Of a stretch of DNA of 38,038 nucleotides, positions 26,614 through 34,611 are shown piece after piece. Location of the stretch: contig CAXPJI010000029.1 of NCBI GenBank assembly GCA_964217345.1, forward strand, positions 1 to 38,038, read 5' to 3'. Both the position numbers and the translations under genes were made by a program. The notes beneath the pieces were generated by a model. That model saw only the letters and a list, made by a program, of their open reading frames with translations. It was not told the origin of the DNA and did no database searches. Every line of letters starts with the position of its first letter. Position 1 is the stretch's first letter. Origin of the DNA: UBA3478 sp964217345 (GTDB lineage Bacteria > Bacteroidota > Bacteroidia > Flavobacteriales > Flavobacteriaceae).

Positions 26614-27321
26614 TTATAAATTAACAACGGTACCCACGTCTTCACCGGTGACTACCTTCATTAGGTTTCCTTCTTTATTCATATCAAAAACAACGATTGG
26701 AAGCTCATTTTCTTGACTCAGTGTGAAGGCGGTGGTATCCATTACCTTTAAACCTTTTCTTAAAACGTCCTCAAATGTTATTTCGTTATATCGTGTTGCG
26801 TTTTGATCTTTTTCAGGGTCGGCACTGTAAATACCGTCAACCCGGGTGCCCTTTAGAATCACATCTGCTTTAATCTCGATAGCTCTCAATACTGCAGCCG
26901 AATCAGTGGTGAAGTATGGGTTTCCTGTACCACCACCAAAGATCACTACTCTTCCTTTTTCAAGATGACGCATGGCTCGTCTTCGAATGAAGGGCTCTGC
27001 AACCTCATCGATTTTAATTGCCGTTTGAACACGTGTCTCAATCCCTTCATTTTCTAAACTACTTTGCAGAGCGAGTGCATTAATCACTGTCGCTAGCATT
27101 CCCATGTGATCACCTTGTACACGGTCAACTCCTTTGCTTGAACCTGATAGACCTCTGAAGATATTACCTCCACCGATTACGATGGCAACCTCAACTCCCT
27201 TGTCTACAACGGCTTTGATTTCTTCTGCGTATTCTTTTAAACGATCTGGGTCAATACCGTATTGCTGGTTCCCCATCAGAGCTTCTCCGCTCAATTTTAG
27301 TAGGATTCTTTGGTAGCGCAT
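26614..27321 (-). CDS. pyrH: UMP kinase
   Basis: UMP kinase phosphorylates UMP to UDP, the step that feeds pyrimidine nucleotide synthesis. The 235-residue protein belongs to the amino-acid kinase fold, with LKLSGEALMG at the N-terminus, VIGGGNIFRG (about 48-57) and FGGGTGNPYFTTDSAA (about 128-143). It heads pyrH-frr-RND transporter and has its own -7 element right after the tsf terminator. Confidence 0.97.
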   Translation of the reverse strand: MRYQRILLKLSGEALMGNQQYGIDPDRLKEYAEEIKAVVDKGVEVAIVIGGGNIFRGLSGSSKGVDRVQGDHMGMLATVINALALQSSLENEGIETRVQTAIKIDEVAEPFIRRRAMRHLEKGRVVIFGGGTGNPYFTTDSAAVLRAIEIKADVILKGTRVDGIYSADPEKDQNATRYNEITFEDVLRKGLKVMDTTAFTLSQENELPIVVFDMNKEGNLMKVVTGEDVGTVVNL

Positions 27322-27340
27322 GAGTATAAGATTCTAGCGG

Positions 27341-27348
27341 CAAAAATA
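27341..27348 (-). promoter_or_regulatory. -7 promoter element of pyrH
   Basis: On the minus strand TATTTTTG is an exact TAnnTTTG match, 20-27 bp before the pyrH ATG. It lies only 3 bp past the U-run of the tsf terminator, so the -33 region overlaps the hairpin. Confidence 0.6.
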
Positions 27349-27351
27349 AAC

Positions 27352-27382
27352 AAAAAAGCCATCCTTATTAAGGATGGCTTTT
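27352..27382 (-). terminator. Terminator after tsf
   Basis: AAAAGCCATCCTTA pairs with its complement in a perfect palindrome (27354-27382 apart from the centre), with a T-run after it on the minus strand. It ends the rpsB-tsf unit, 21 bp after the tsf stop. Confidence 0.9.
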
Positions 27383-27402
27383 GCTTTATCGGTGAATTAG
27401 AA

Positions 27403-28227
27403 TTATCCTAATGCTACTCTTTTGAAACCAGTAACTGTTAATGAAGCGTCAACTGACTTTACATAAGCAGCAACACTCTGCTTGTTATCCTTGATAAAAT
27501 CTTGGTTTACTAGGGTGTTATCCTTAAAGAATCTACCTAGTTTACCTTTAGCGATTTTCTCTAGCATCTCCTCTGGTTTACCTTCTTGACGAAGTTGATC
27601 TTTAGCGATTTCGATTTCTTTATCAATCGTTTCTTGATCTACACCAGCTTCATCAAGAGCTACAGGGTTCATTGCTGCTGCTTGCATTGCTACGTTTTTA
27701 GCAGCCTCTTCAGCGCCTTCTACATTCGCAGAAAGACCTACAATCGTAGCGATTTTATTACCAGCGTGGATGTAAGAACCGATGAAAGGAGCTTCTAAAG
27801 TTTCGTAGCTTCCGATTTCTAGTTTCTCGCCAATTACCCCAGTTTGCTCGATTAGCTTGTCAGCAACGGTTAGTGCTCCCATAGAAGAAGCAAGAAGTTC
27901 TTCTTTTGAGTTCGTGTTCAATGCAATTGCTGCGATTTCGTTTGCTAAATCTACAAACGAGTCGTTTTTAGCAACAAAGTCCGTTTCACAGTTAAGAGTG
28001 ATGGCAACAGCTTTATTCTTAGCATCGTTAACTAATGCGATAGCAGCGCCTTCAGTTGATTCACGATCAGCACGGTTGGCAGCAACTTTTTGTCCTTTTT
28101 TACGAAGGATCTCAATCGCTTTATCAAAATCACCTTCAGCTTCAACTAGGGCTTTTTTACAGTCCATCATCCCAGCTCCGGTAGTTTTACGCAGTTGATT
28201 TACGTCTGCAGCAGAAATTTTGCTCAT
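27403..28227 (-). CDS. tsf: Translation elongation factor Ts
   Basis: EF-Ts exchanges GDP on EF-Tu. The 274-residue protein has the N-terminal UBA-like domain with TTGAGMMDCKKALVEAEGD (about 15-33) and the conserved CETDFVAKND (about 79-88). Two EF-Tu-contact subdomains follow. It lies 76 bp downstream of rpsB in the conserved rpsB-tsf order and is closed by a strong terminator. Confidence 0.97.
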   Translation of the reverse strand: MSKISAADVNQLRKTTGAGMMDCKKALVEAEGDFDKAIEILRKKGQKVAANRADRESTEGAAIALVNDAKNKAVAITLNCETDFVAKNDSFVDLANEIAAIALNTNSKEELLASSMGALTVADKLIEQTGVIGEKLEIGSYETLEAPFIGSYIHAGNKIATIVGLSANVEGAEEAAKNVAMQAAAMNPVALDEAGVDQETIDKEIEIAKDQLRQEGKPEEMLEKIAKGKLGRFFKDNTLVNQDFIKDNKQSVAAYVKSVDASLTVTGFKRVALG

Positions 28228-28249
28228 TTCAATTTTATTAAAGATGGGT

Positions 28250-28271
28250 GGTAAAGTTCAATACATTTACC
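28250..28271 (-). promoter_or_regulatory. Inverted repeat in the tsf leader
   Basis: GGTAAA (28250-28255) and TTTACC (28266-28271) pair around a 10-base loop, in the 76 bp space between rpsB and tsf. It might be an attenuator, processing site or chance hairpin. No T-run follows, so it is not a terminator. Confidence 0.25.
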
Positions 28272-28303
28272 TGGCCCAAGGTTAAGATAATAGGGTACTT
28301 AAA

Positions 28304-29098
28304 TTATTTTGTGTCTTCAGTTGCGTCTGAATCATTTCCAGCCTCTTCAAGGACAGCTGCATTGGTGATTTCTTCTTCTAGATCACCTTCACTTTTGTCT
28401 TGTTTCTCAACTTTACGAGCGCTTAGACCTTCAGCAATTGCCTCAGTAGCTGAAGCCATAATTACCTCGATAGATTTTCCAGCATCGTCATTCGCAGGAA
28501 TTACAAAATCGATAGGTCTTGGATCGCAGTTGGTATCTACCATTGCGAAGATTGGAATATTCAGTTTAAGAGCCTCTTTAACCGCGATGTGCTCGCGCAT
28601 TACGTCAACTACAAAAAGAGCTCCTGGTAGACGCGTCATGTCAGCAATAGAACCTAAGTTCTTTTCTAGCTTCGCACGTAAACGATCTACTTGAAGTTTT
28701 TCTTTCTTAGAAAGCGTATTGAATGTACCGTCTTTTTTCATTCGATCGATAGCACTCATTTTCTTTACCGCTTTACGGATAGTAACGAAGTTGGTTAACA
28801 TACCACCTGGCCAACGCTCAGTGATATATGGCATACCTACTGCACCAGCTTTTTCGGCAACGATGCCTTTGGCTTGTTTTTTGGTAGCTACGAAAAGAAT
28901 TTTACGCCCTGAAGCAGCAATTTTCTTAAGCGCTTCGTTAGCTTCTTCTAGCTTGGCAGCAGTTTTGTAAAGGTTGATTACGTGAATCCCATTACGCTCC
29001 ATGTAGATGTAAGGAGCCATGTTTGGGTTCCATTTACGAGTTAGGTGTCCAAAGTGTACACCAGCATCTAAAAGATGTTTAACGTCAGTTTTTGACAT
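28304..29098 (-). CDS. rpsB: 30S ribosomal protein S2
   Basis: S2 binds the head-body junction of the small subunit together with S1. The 264-residue protein has GVHFGHLTRKWNPNMAPYIY (13-32), the FVATKKQAKG motif and VDTNCDPRPIDFVIPANDDA of the family. The last 40 residues are an acidic extension beyond the core. It is preceded by a 131 bp space after rpsI containing that unit's terminator; a promoter in this space is likely but I could not define one. Confidence 0.97.
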   Translation of the reverse strand: MSKTDVKHLLDAGVHFGHLTRKWNPNMAPYIYMERNGIHVINLYKTAAKLEEANEALKKIAASGRKILFVATKKQAKGIVAEKAGAVGMPYITERWPGGMLTNFVTIRKAVKKMSAIDRMKKDGTFNTLSKKEKLQVDRLRAKLEKNLGSIADMTRLPGALFVVDVMREHIAVKEALKLNIPIFAMVDTNCDPRPIDFVIPANDDAGKSIEVIMASATEAIAEGLSARKVEKQDKSEGDLEEEITNAAVLEEAGNDSDATEDTK

Positions 29099-29192
29099 GA
29101 TTACATTTAGTTTACGTTCTGATTTAGCAATAATTCAGTGGTTGAAAATTTTCGCGCCTGAACTATTTAGATGCTAAACTAAACAGGGTTAT

Positions 29193-29225
29193 ACAAAAAA
29201 TAAAAAGGAACAATTGTTCCTTTTT
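29193..29225 (-). terminator. Terminator after rpsI
   Basis: Bases 29202-29225 form a perfect 24-base palindrome (arms AAAAAGGAACAA), followed on the minus strand by TATTTTTTG. It lies 4 bp after the rpsI stop and ends rplM-rpsI. Confidence 0.9.
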
Positions 29226-29229
29226 GGTA

Positions 29230-29616
29230 TTAACGTTTCGAGAATTGGAATTTCTTTCTCGCTTTCTTTTGTCCGAATTTCTTTCTTTCTACCATTCTTG
29301 GATCTCTAGTTAGAAGCCCTTCTGGTTTCAAAGAAGCTCTGAACTCTGTGTCAATTTCACATAGCGCTCTAGAGATTGCTAAACGAACTGCTTCAGCTTG
29401 ACCGGTGATTCCACCTCCGAATACGTTTACTTTAACGTCGTATTTACCAACAGTTTCGGTAAGTTCGAATGGCTGATTCACTTTGTACTGAAGTGGAGCA
29501 GTTGAAAAATAGTTTTCTAAGTCGCGCTTGTTAACAGTTACTTTTCCAGAACCTTCGCTAAGATAAACTCTAGCAACAGCGGTTTTTCTTCTTCCAATCT
29601 TGTGTACTACTGACAT
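29230..29616 (-). CDS. rpsI: 30S ribosomal protein S9
   Basis: The 128-residue S9 has the N-terminal GRRKTAVARVYLSEGSG and a lysine/arginine-rich C-terminal tail (ARKKFQFSKR) that reaches the decoding site near the P-site tRNA. It starts 6 bp after rplM and shares its promoter. Confidence 0.98.
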   Translation of the reverse strand: MSVVHKIGRRKTAVARVYLSEGSGKVTVNKRDLENYFSTAPLQYKVNQPFELTETVGKYDVKVNVFGGGITGQAEAVRLAISRALCEIDTEFRASLKPEGLLTRDPRMVERKKFGQKKARKKFQFSKR

Positions 29617-29622
29617 GTACTA

Positions 29623-30078
29623 CTATTTAAGGTCGTTAAGATTAATTGGTGTTGGCTTCTGAGCCTCTTGACCGTGCTCGCTGCCAGCATATACTCTAAG
29701 GTTTCTGAATAATTCAGCACCTAATTTGTTTTTTGGAAGCATTCCTTTCACGGCGTTTTCAATGATACGTTCTGGATGCTTAACAAATAATTCTTTAGTA
29801 GTTACTGAACGCTGACCTCCTGGGTAACCAGTATGTCTTAAGTACTCCTTATCGGTCGCTTTATTACCTTTTAGTACTACTTTTTCAGCATTGATAATTA
29901 CAACGTTATCACCACAATCTACGTGAGGGGTGAAATCAGTTTTGTATTTACCACGAATGATTTTAGCTACCTTAGAAGCAAGACGACCTAAAACTTCGCC
30001 ATCTGCATCTACTAAAACCCACTGTTTATTGACGGTCGACGCGTTTGCCGAAATCGTCTTGTAACTTAATGTATCCAC
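29623..30078 (-). CDS. rplM: 50S ribosomal protein L13
   Basis: L13 binds 23S rRNA early in large-subunit assembly. The 151-residue protein contains VLVDADGEVLGRLASKVAKI (22-41), DNVVIINAEKV and the HTGYPGGQRS segment of the family. It is the first gene of rplM-rpsI and has one of the clearest promoters in the window. Confidence 0.98.
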   Translation of the reverse strand: MDTLSYKTISANASTVNKQWVLVDADGEVLGRLASKVAKIIRGKYKTDFTPHVDCGDNVVIINAEKVVLKGNKATDKEYLRHTGYPGGQRSVTTKELFVKHPERIIENAVKGMLPKNKLGAELFRNLRVYAGSEHGQEAQKPTPINLNDLK

Positions 30079-30122
30079 TACTTTAAACTATTTAATATCT
30101 GCTCGTTAGATATAACGGGCTG

Positions 30123-30152
30123 CAAATGTACAATTATTCAATAGAATTCCAA
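30123..30152 (-). promoter_or_regulatory. Promoter of rplM-rpsI (TTG-N19-TACATTTG)
   Basis: On the minus strand TTG (30150-30152) is followed after 19 bp by TACATTTG (30123-30130), a full match to the Bacteroidota -33/-7 consensus. The leader to rplM is about 40 nt. Confidence 0.8.
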
Positions 30153-30181
30153 ATACTGGAAACTAAGATTTTTTAGTGCGT

Positions 30182-32953
30182 TTAATGAGCCTCTAACCAG
30201 TTCGTTCCCCATCCGATATCCACTTTCAATTTGACAGCTAGTTTGAAGGCGTTTTCCATTCGCTCTGTTATTAGTTTTTTCAATGCCTCAACCTCGTTTT
30301 TATGTGTGTCGAACACCAATTCATCATGTACCTGTAATAACATTTTGCTCTTCATTTTTTTCTCTTGTAGCTCGGCATGAATGTCAATCATAGCTTTTTT
30401 TATGATGTCTGCTGCTGAACCTTGAATAGGGGCATTGATGGCATTTCGCTCGGCTGCTGATCGTACAATAGCGTTAGAAGATTGAATTCCAGCTAAATAT
30501 CTTTTTCTGCCCATTACCGTGCTTACATAACCTTCTTCTCTTGCATACGCAACTTGATCGGCAATGAACGAAGTAAGTTTTGGATAGGTTTTGTAGTATA
30601 ATTCAATAAGTTCTTTTGATTCGCTTCTAGAAAGATTGGTTTGATTGCTCAATCCGAATGCAGATACTCCATATAAAATTCCAAAGTTGACGGTCTTGGC
30701 TTGGCTTCGTTGTTCTCTGGTGACTGCATCGATAGCAACATTAAATACTCTTGAAGCAGTGTCAGCATGAATATCTTGATCCGATTCAAATGCCGCCATC
30801 ATCGTGTCTTCTTCGCTGAGCGCCGCTATGATACGGAGTTCGATTTGAGAATAATCTGCTGCCAGTAAAATATGATCCTCATCTTTAGCGATAAACGCCT
30901 GTCTGATTCTTCGCCCTTGTGCGGTGCGTATGGGGATGTTTTGTAAGTTAGGATTTACACTACTTAGTCTACCTGTAGCTGCTACCGTTTGCATGAATTC
31001 TGTGTGAACTCTTTGTGTGTTCGGATTAACCTGTTGGGGGAGCGCATCGACATAGGTGCTTTTTAGCTTTGTTAAGCTTCGATAGGCTAAAATATCTTTG
31101 GCGATTTGATGCTCTTTTGCCAATTCGGTGAGTATATCTTCTCCGGTAGCGTATTGTCCGGTTTTGGTCTTTTTAGGTTTTTTAGAGAGTTGAAGATTTT
31201 CGAATAATACGATTCCGAGTTGTTTAGGGGATCCAATATTAAAGGTCTCTCCGGCTTGCTCATAGATCTGATTCTCGAGCTTTTCAATTTGACTTGAAAA
31301 TTCAGAATTCAGTTCAGATAAATAAGGAGTATCTAGGCGTATTCCATTCAGTTCCATTTGTGCTAGCACTCGAAGCAGTGGAATTTCGATTTCTTCAAAA
31401 AGCACTTTTAAGTTATCCTTTTGAAGCTCTAACTTAAAATGATGATATAGTTGTAGTCCGATATCTGCGTCTTCGCACAAGACTTTGATTTTAGTTTCTT
31501 CAGGCCATTCGCTGAAGGTTCCTTTCGGGTGTAACTCTAATCTTTTTCCTAAATACGTTTCGCTTAGAACTCTTCGATCATGCCTCATGTCGGGGTTAAT
31601 AAGGTAGTGGGCTAGCAAGGTGTCAAAAAGAGCTCCATTTAAATCGATCCCTTCGCGAATGAGACTTTTCAGTGCTGTTTTTAATTCCTGACCAATGAAT
31701 TTTTTGTCGGATGCGAAAATCGATCGAAGCTTTTCTAGTTTAAGTTCTCGCTCCTCTGACAGATCGAGATAGTACCCTTTCTGTGACTCCCACGAGAATC
31801 CGATCGCTATGATTTGAGGTTCGAACGCATCGATATCATCATAAGAAAAGCTCAAGCTGATCTCGTCTTTGGTTTCTAAAACTTTAATGAATCGACTAAA
31901 AGTTCCTGGGCTATTGATTACCTGATAAAACGAGGAGTCACTCGGTACCTTCGACTCATCGGGAGCTTGATTGGTGTCGAAGAGAGAAAATTGACCTGAA
32001 CCTGGAACAGCAGATTTTTCTTCTTTGACGGGCGCTGAGGTATTTTCTTCATCTGAACCGCTCTTTGAGAAAGTTTTGATAAACTGGTCTTTCATTCGAC
32101 GAAACTCGAGTACCTCAAAGAGTTCGGTTACCTTTTCAATATCTGGTTCAGATAGTTCGAAGCTTGTTGGGTCAAAGTGTACCTCACAATCGATCTTGAT
32201 AGTCGCTAACTCTTTTGAAAGCAACCCTAGTTCTGCATTCTCTTCAATACGTTCTTTAAGTTTTCCTTTTAATTCGTGGGTATTCTTGAGTAGATTTTCT
32301 AGGCTGCCATACTGCTCGATAAGTTTCTTTGCAGTTTTATCTCCCACTCCGGGAAAACCAGGAATATTGTCACTGGCATCACCCATCATGCCGAGATAGT
32401 CGATCACTTGCTTGGGTTCTTTCACGCCGAATCGTTCTTGAATCTCTGGTATACCCCAGATTTCAATATCACCCCCTCCTCGTGCCGGGCGATACATGAA
32501 AATATTTTCACTTACCAGTTGTCCGAAGTCTTTGTCCGGAGTAACCATGTAAACCGTAAAATCTTCTTTCTCGGCTTGTTTTGAAAGGGTGCCTATTAAA
32601 TCATCTGCCTCGTAGCCCTCCTTTACAATTACAGGGATGTGCATCGCCCGTAAAAGGGCCTCAATATATGGAACAGCAAATTTGATTGCTTCAGGGGTGC
32701 TTTCTCTATTTGCCTTATAATCTTCGAATAGTTCGGTCCTTTCTACACTACCGCCTTTATCGAAACAAACCGCTAGGTATTCAGGGTTTTCTTTTCGAAT
32801 CAGATCAAGAAGGGAATTCATAAAACCCATAACTGCTGAAGTGTCTTCACCCTTTGAATTGATTCGAGGGGTTTTAATCAGGGCGTAATAACCTCTAAAT
32901 ATTAAGGCGTAGGCATCGACAAGAAATAAACGTTTGTTGGGTGTATTCGACAT
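30182..32953 (-). CDS. polA: DNA polymerase I with probably inactive 3'-5' exonuclease domain
   Basis: The 923-residue protein has the 5'-nuclease domain (about 1-290, with EADDLIGTL and GDASDNIPG), a linker, a 3'-5' exonuclease-like domain (about 340-510) and the polymerase (about 530-923). The polymerase is intact: DYSQIELR (700-707), REQRSQAKTVNFGILYG (746-762) and HDE (876-878). The proofreading site is not. Where E. coli has D355 and E357, this has S368 and S370; D424 becomes A427; Tyr497 becomes V491. Only D495 remains. QFSLF (321-325) in the linker matches the clamp-binding consensus. It diverges from the metallophosphoesterase gene. Confidence 0.95.
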   Translation of the reverse strand: MSNTPNKRLFLVDAYALIFRGYYALIKTPRINSKGEDTSAVMGFMNSLLDLIRKENPEYLAVCFDKGGSVERTELFEDYKANRESTPEAIKFAVPYIEALLRAMHIPVIVKEGYEADDLIGTLSKQAEKEDFTVYMVTPDKDFGQLVSENIFMYRPARGGGDIEIWGIPEIQERFGVKEPKQVIDYLGMMGDASDNIPGFPGVGDKTAKKLIEQYGSLENLLKNTHELKGKLKERIEENAELGLLSKELATIKIDCEVHFDPTSFELSEPDIEKVTELFEVLEFRRMKDQFIKTFSKSGSDEENTSAPVKEEKSAVPGSGQFSLFDTNQAPDESKVPSDSSFYQVINSPGTFSRFIKVLETKDEISLSFSYDDIDAFEPQIIAIGFSWESQKGYYLDLSEERELKLEKLRSIFASDKKFIGQELKTALKSLIREGIDLNGALFDTLLAHYLINPDMRHDRRVLSETYLGKRLELHPKGTFSEWPEETKIKVLCEDADIGLQLYHHFKLELQKDNLKVLFEEIEIPLLRVLAQMELNGIRLDTPYLSELNSEFSSQIEKLENQIYEQAGETFNIGSPKQLGIVLFENLQLSKKPKKTKTGQYATGEDILTELAKEHQIAKDILAYRSLTKLKSTYVDALPQQVNPNTQRVHTEFMQTVAATGRLSSVNPNLQNIPIRTAQGRRIRQAFIAKDEDHILLAADYSQIELRIIAALSEEDTMMAAFESDQDIHADTASRVFNVAIDAVTREQRSQAKTVNFGILYGVSAFGLSNQTNLSRSESKELIELYYKTYPKLTSFIADQVAYAREEGYVSTVMGRKRYLAGIQSSNAIVRSAAERNAINAPIQGSAADIIKKAMIDIHAELQEKKMKSKMLLQVHDELVFDTHKNEVEALKKLITERMENAFKLAVKLKVDIGWGTNWLEAH

Positions 32954-33020
32954 GTTTTACTGAAATAAAAACGAGAAAGCAAGATAACCGATTTTAATGG
33001 TAACCCGCCTCTTTTAGCTG

Positions 33021-33028
33021 TATTTTTG
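33021..33028 (+). promoter_or_regulatory. -7 promoter element of the metallophosphoesterase gene
   Basis: TATTTTTG is an exact TAnnTTTG match. It contains the TTG (33026) at which the open frame could start, so translation must begin downstream at ATG 33047. Confidence 0.6.
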
Positions 33029-33046
33029 CCAAACACAATATCGTAC

Positions 33047-34261
33047 ATGGGCTATTTTGTATTTGTCTTTACCACCCTCTATTTAGGGCTTTCGATCTAT
33101 CTTTTTTATCACTTGAGGAGAATGAAAATCTCAAAGGGTTTGTTCTGGTCTTTGGTTGTATTTTTCACAAGTAGTTTTTTGTTAGGAGCTGTTGTGAATT
33201 GGATAGAAATTCCAGTTTCAAAGGTGATAGAATCATGGTTTAGAGCTTTCATATTTGCCTGTTTTGTTGCTCTTTTAATGAGTACCCCAATTTTGTTTTT
33301 ACGAGATATCGTAGGTGGAGTTAAAAAAGTCTATTTCCGGCTCACCTCTAAAGAAGAAACCTCGGTGAAAGCTTTTAGGTCGCGTAGGGATTTCTTGTCT
33401 TCTGCGGCCGTTACCGTAGGAGCGGTACCCTTTACTTCCTTACTTGCTGGTATTGGAGGTAAATACAACTACAAAATTCATAATTACGAATTGACCTTCT
33501 CCAACCTTCCCAAAGCTTTTGACGGCTTCAAGGTGGTACAGCTATCTGATCTGCACCTAGGAAGCTTTGACGATTTAGATGCGGTTGCTGAAGGTTTAGA
33601 TTTGGTCAATGAGCAGCAACCCGATTTATTGCTATTTACCGGTGACATGGTTAATAATAAATCTTTCGAGGCTGATCCTTTTATTTCGATGCTTGAAAAA
33701 CTCAAGGCTGCGTATGGTAAATACAGTGTCTTGGGAAATCATGACTACGCTACTTATAATGATGATTTTGATTCTGAACAAGCACGTGCGGATGTTGAGC
33801 GTTTGATCGGTCTTCAAGAGCAGATGGGTTTTAGAAACCTGAGAAATGAATCTATTAGAATAACCTCTGAAGATGATTACTTTCAGCTTGTTGGGGTAGA
33901 GAACTGGGGAACAGGACGGTTTTTAAAGGCCGGTGATTTAAATCGAGCTTCGAAGGGATTGAATTCAGACGTATTTACGCTACTTATGTCTCATGATCCG
34001 TCCCATTGGGAGGCTGAGGTAATTGGTCACAACCATCATTTCGATTTAACGCTTAGCGGACATACTCATGGATTTCAATATGGTATCGAAGTAGCAGGTT
34101 TACAATGGAGTCCTTCTAAATTTCGTTATCCACAGTGGGCGGGTATGTATGAAAAGAATCAACGGTTAATTAATGTCAATAGAGGTTTTGGATTTTTAGG
34201 TTATCCAGGGAGGTTCGGAATATGGCCTGAGATTACCGTAATTACCTTAAAATCTGCATAG
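33047..34261 (+). CDS. Membrane metallophosphoesterase
   Basis: I start at ATG 33047 (404 residues), because the TTG at 33026 lies within the promoter. Three hydrophobic helices (about 2-22, 31-50 and 66-86) come first. A Tat-like motif follows, SRRDFLSSAAVTVGAVPF (from residue 112). The calcineurin-like phosphoesterase domain comes after about residue 145: QLSDLHLGSFDD, FTGDMVNN, LGNHDYAT, LMSHDP and LSGHTHGFQYG give the two-metal site. This resembles YkuE/YaeI-type proteins, which act on membrane or envelope phosphoesters. The substrate is unknown. Confidence 0.88.
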   Translation: MGYFVFVFTTLYLGLSIYLFYHLRRMKISKGLFWSLVVFFTSSFLLGAVVNWIEIPVSKVIESWFRAFIFACFVALLMSTPILFLRDIVGGVKKVYFRLTSKEETSVKAFRSRRDFLSSAAVTVGAVPFTSLLAGIGGKYNYKIHNYELTFSNLPKAFDGFKVVQLSDLHLGSFDDLDAVAEGLDLVNEQQPDLLLFTGDMVNNKSFEADPFISMLEKLKAAYGKYSVLGNHDYATYNDDFDSEQARADVERLIGLQEQMGFRNLRNESIRITSEDDYFQLVGVENWGTGRFLKAGDLNRASKGLNSDVFTLLMSHDPSHWEAEVIGHNHHFDLTLSGHTHGFQYGIEVAGLQWSPSKFRYPQWAGMYEKNQRLINVNRGFGFLGYPGRFGIWPEITVITLKSA

Positions 34262-34314
34262 AAGAATGTTAGAATTTGCAATTTTACTAACTTGCAACTC
34301 CAATTAAACCTGAT

Positions 34315-34611
34315 ATGTCAAAATTTGGCGAGCTTATAGACCTTAGTGTCCCGGTATTATTTAACTTCTACGCAGAGTGGAATGATGATTCTGTTGCCAT
34401 GGCTCCCGTGCTCAATGATGTTGCAGCCGCATCGGGTGACCGCGCAAAGGTGATTAAAATTGATGTCGACAAGAATCAAGAATTAGCTCAAGCGCTTCGT
34501 ATTAAAAGTTTACCTACCCTTGTTATTTACAAGCGAGGTGAAATGGTGTGGCGACAGAGCGGAGAATTAGACGCTAATACGCTTCTTGGTATTCTAAACG
34601 AATACGTTTAA
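34315..34611 (+). CDS. Thioredoxin-fold protein lacking the redox cysteines
   Basis: This 98-residue protein aligns with thioredoxin over its whole length. VLFNFYAEWNDDSVAMAPVL (14-33) matches FWAEWCGPCKMMAP, KIDVDKNQELAQALRIKSLPTL follows with the cis-proline P68, and the helix-sheet end is normal. But W22 is followed by NDDS instead of CGPC, and there is no cysteine anywhere in the protein. It cannot do thiol-disulfide exchange, so a binding or chaperone role is more likely. It lies 53 bp after the phosphoesterase. Its stop codon shares the palindrome TTAA with the stop of the convergent DUF2723 gene. Confidence 0.85.
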   Translation: MSKFGELIDLSVPVLFNFYAEWNDDSVAMAPVLNDVAAASGDRAKVIKIDVDKNQELAQALRIKSLPTLVIYKRGEMVWRQSGELDANTLLGILNEYV

